The notes under the pieces are model-generated. The model did not search any database and was not told the origin of the DNA. It was given only the letters and a program-made list of their open reading frames with translations. A stretch of 64,000 nt of DNA from Geobacteraceae bacterium (GTDB lineage: Bacteria; Desulfobacterota; Desulfuromonadia; Geobacterales; Geobacteraceae), in assembly GCA_029975275.1 (NCBI GenBank), contig JARKPN010000096.1, positions 30,425 through 94,424 of the forward strand. The letters run 5' to 3'. The translations under genes and the position numbers were made by a program. This document shows positions 63,212 to 64,000 of this stretch, piece by piece. Position 1 is the stretch's first letter. Every line of letters starts with the position of its first letter.

Positions 63212-63796
63212 ATGAAAAGAATCCTGTTCTGCCTGGCGCTTGTCGCCTCCCTCCCCGCCTCCCACGCCTTTGCCTCCAATGTCGATTTCAACATCGGCAT
63301 CAATATCGGCAACAGGCCGCCGGCCGTCGTACCGGTTCCGGTACCGCCCCCGCCGCCGGTCGCGTATGCGCCTCCCGTAGTCATCGAGGAGCCCCCCCTG
63401 TTCATCGAGCCCCCCGAGCTCGGCTTCCACGTGGCCGTGGGCATCCCTTACGATGTCTTCTATGTCGGTGCAAACTACTATCTCTGCAAGGGAAACGTGT
63501 GGTATTCGGCTCCCCATTATAACGGCCCGTGGGTGGTGACCCGCTACAAGACCCTTCCCTGGAAGCTGCGGCGTTATCCCTTCGAGAAGGTCCGCTACTA
63601 CCGGGACGCCGGTTACCGCCACTACCGGGGCGGGCATGACCCCTACTGGAAGATCCACCATTTCCGGCCGCAACATGGGTGGAAAGAGGCGCGCAGGGTC
63701 GAGCGCAAGTGGGAGAAGGAGCAGTGGAAGCATGAAAGGAAGGATGGTCGTGGCGGTCACGGTGACCGTGGCGGGCACGACCATGGCCGGTATTGA
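63212..63796 (+). CDS. secreted Pro- and His-rich protein under riboswitch control
   Basis: A 194-aa exported protein. The signal peptide ends near HAFASN. A short beta part (VDFNIGINIGN) is followed by a proline stretch, then a domain with LGFHVAVGIPYDVFYVGANYYLCKG, WYSAPHYNGPWVVTRY and LPWKLRRYPFEKVRYY. The tail is rich in Arg, His, Gly and Lys. Proteins of this layout are common in Geobacter and their role is unknown, perhaps surface or extracellular. AAGGAG lies 7 nt upstream. The GEMM-I riboswitch should tie expression to a cyclic dinucleotide. Confidence 0.8.
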   Translation: MKRILFCLALVASLPASHAFASNVDFNIGINIGNRPPAVVPVPVPPPPPVAYAPPVVIEEPPLFIEPPELGFHVAVGIPYDVFYVGANYYLCKGNVWYSAPHYNGPWVVTRYKTLPWKLRRYPFEKVRYYRDAGYRHYRGGHDPYWKIHHFRPQHGWKEARRVERKWEKEQWKHERKDGRGGHGDRGGHDHGRY

Positions 63797-63837
63797 GTAG
63801 ATGATTAACCTTCGACGTTGAACAGACCGAACAAAGG

Positions 63838-63872
63838 AAAAGGCCGTCTTCCCCATGGGAGACGGCCTTTTC
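63838..63872. terminator. bidirectional terminator
   Basis: AAAGGCCGTCT pairs with AGACGGCCTTT, with A and T runs outside. It separates the secreted-protein gene from the convergent peptidase-like gene. Confidence 0.9.
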
Positions 63873-63919
63873 CTTTGTCATGGCATGTCGGCAGCCGGCA
63901 AGGGTAGCGTGGTCGTGCC

Positions 63920-64000
63920 TTACTTCCCCTCCACCTCCCGCACCTCCCCGAAGGTGGAGAGCGGCTGGTCAAACCTCTTCTCGTCCCCCACCACCACCAG
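63920..64000 (-). CDS. 3' end of a probable M16-type zinc peptidase gene
   Basis: Only the last 26 codons are in the window: LVVVGDEKRFDQPLSTFGEV plus a short tail. The VVVGD...LSTFGEV ending is typical of M16 (pitrilysin/insulinase) family C termini. The catalytic part lies outside, so the call is tentative. Confidence 0.5.
   Translation of the reverse strand: MVVVGDEKRFDQPLSTFGEVREVEGK

Overview
The window looks like the chromosome of a GC-rich, anaerobic, Geobacter-like deltaproteobacterium (order Geobacterales). This is inferred from a GEMM-I riboswitch of the Geobacter A20 (3',3'-cGAMP-type) variety, a selenocysteine-containing SelD, many GGDEF, two-component and partner-switching proteins, and Geobacter-like protein sequences. 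No rRNA or species marker is present.

Core chromosome, left part (1-40.2 kb). rsmB and rpe are followed by a response regulator-GGDEF diguanylate cyclase. After a lipobox-bearing Omp85-like barrel come glgP and a sigma-54-type two-component pair read as one leftward block. An M-box magnesium riboswitch with clear antiterminator and terminator arms precedes mgtA and a PTS-EIIA-like gene. Next are an ABM-family protein, an M20 amidohydrolase, a SYLF protein, a GT2 glycosyltransferase, an OmpW-like porin and an AzgA purine permease. A leftward block then runs adenine deaminase - unknown protein - STAS - RsbW-like kinase - SpoIIE phosphatase. Beyond it are a rhomboid protease, the purH-purD-purE run, an ASKHA protein (RACo C-terminal type), Sec-SelD and alanine racemase. 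A TPP riboswitch precedes a fused thiE-thiD and a short thiC, followed by a chemoreceptor without a sensor domain and two small proteins.

Integrated element (about 40.24-60.44 kb). A P4-type integrase sits just downstream of tRNA-Thr(CGU). A degenerate copy of the tRNA 3' end, with a near-identical terminator at the same spacing, lies 20 kb away and marks the probable right end. The element carries AlpA-like and HTH regulators, four copies of an 18-bp palindrome, and a divergent sigma-70-like protein. It also has a tail-tip module only: tape measure with transglycosylase, baseplate hub and spike. No capsid, portal, terminase, sheath or tube gene is recognisable. Other cargo includes a lipoprotein built of 13-residue Trp repeats, a 690-bp repeat-rich gene-free region, small secreted proteins, a second excisionase/recombinase pair flanked by 32-nt repeats, and a single-chain MmeI-like (type IIL) restriction-modification enzyme next to the right end.

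Right flank (60.4-64 kb). A short promoter-terminator unit (sRNA or attenuator) precedes a gene of unknown function. Then come an RNase Z-like metallo-hydrolase, the GEMM-I riboswitch with its Pro-rich secreted protein gene, and the 3' end of an M16-like peptidase gene. Several genes are missed by ORF callers: the Sec-containing N terminus of SelD, small genes of 54, 46 and 19 codons, and a likely DUF72 remnant.
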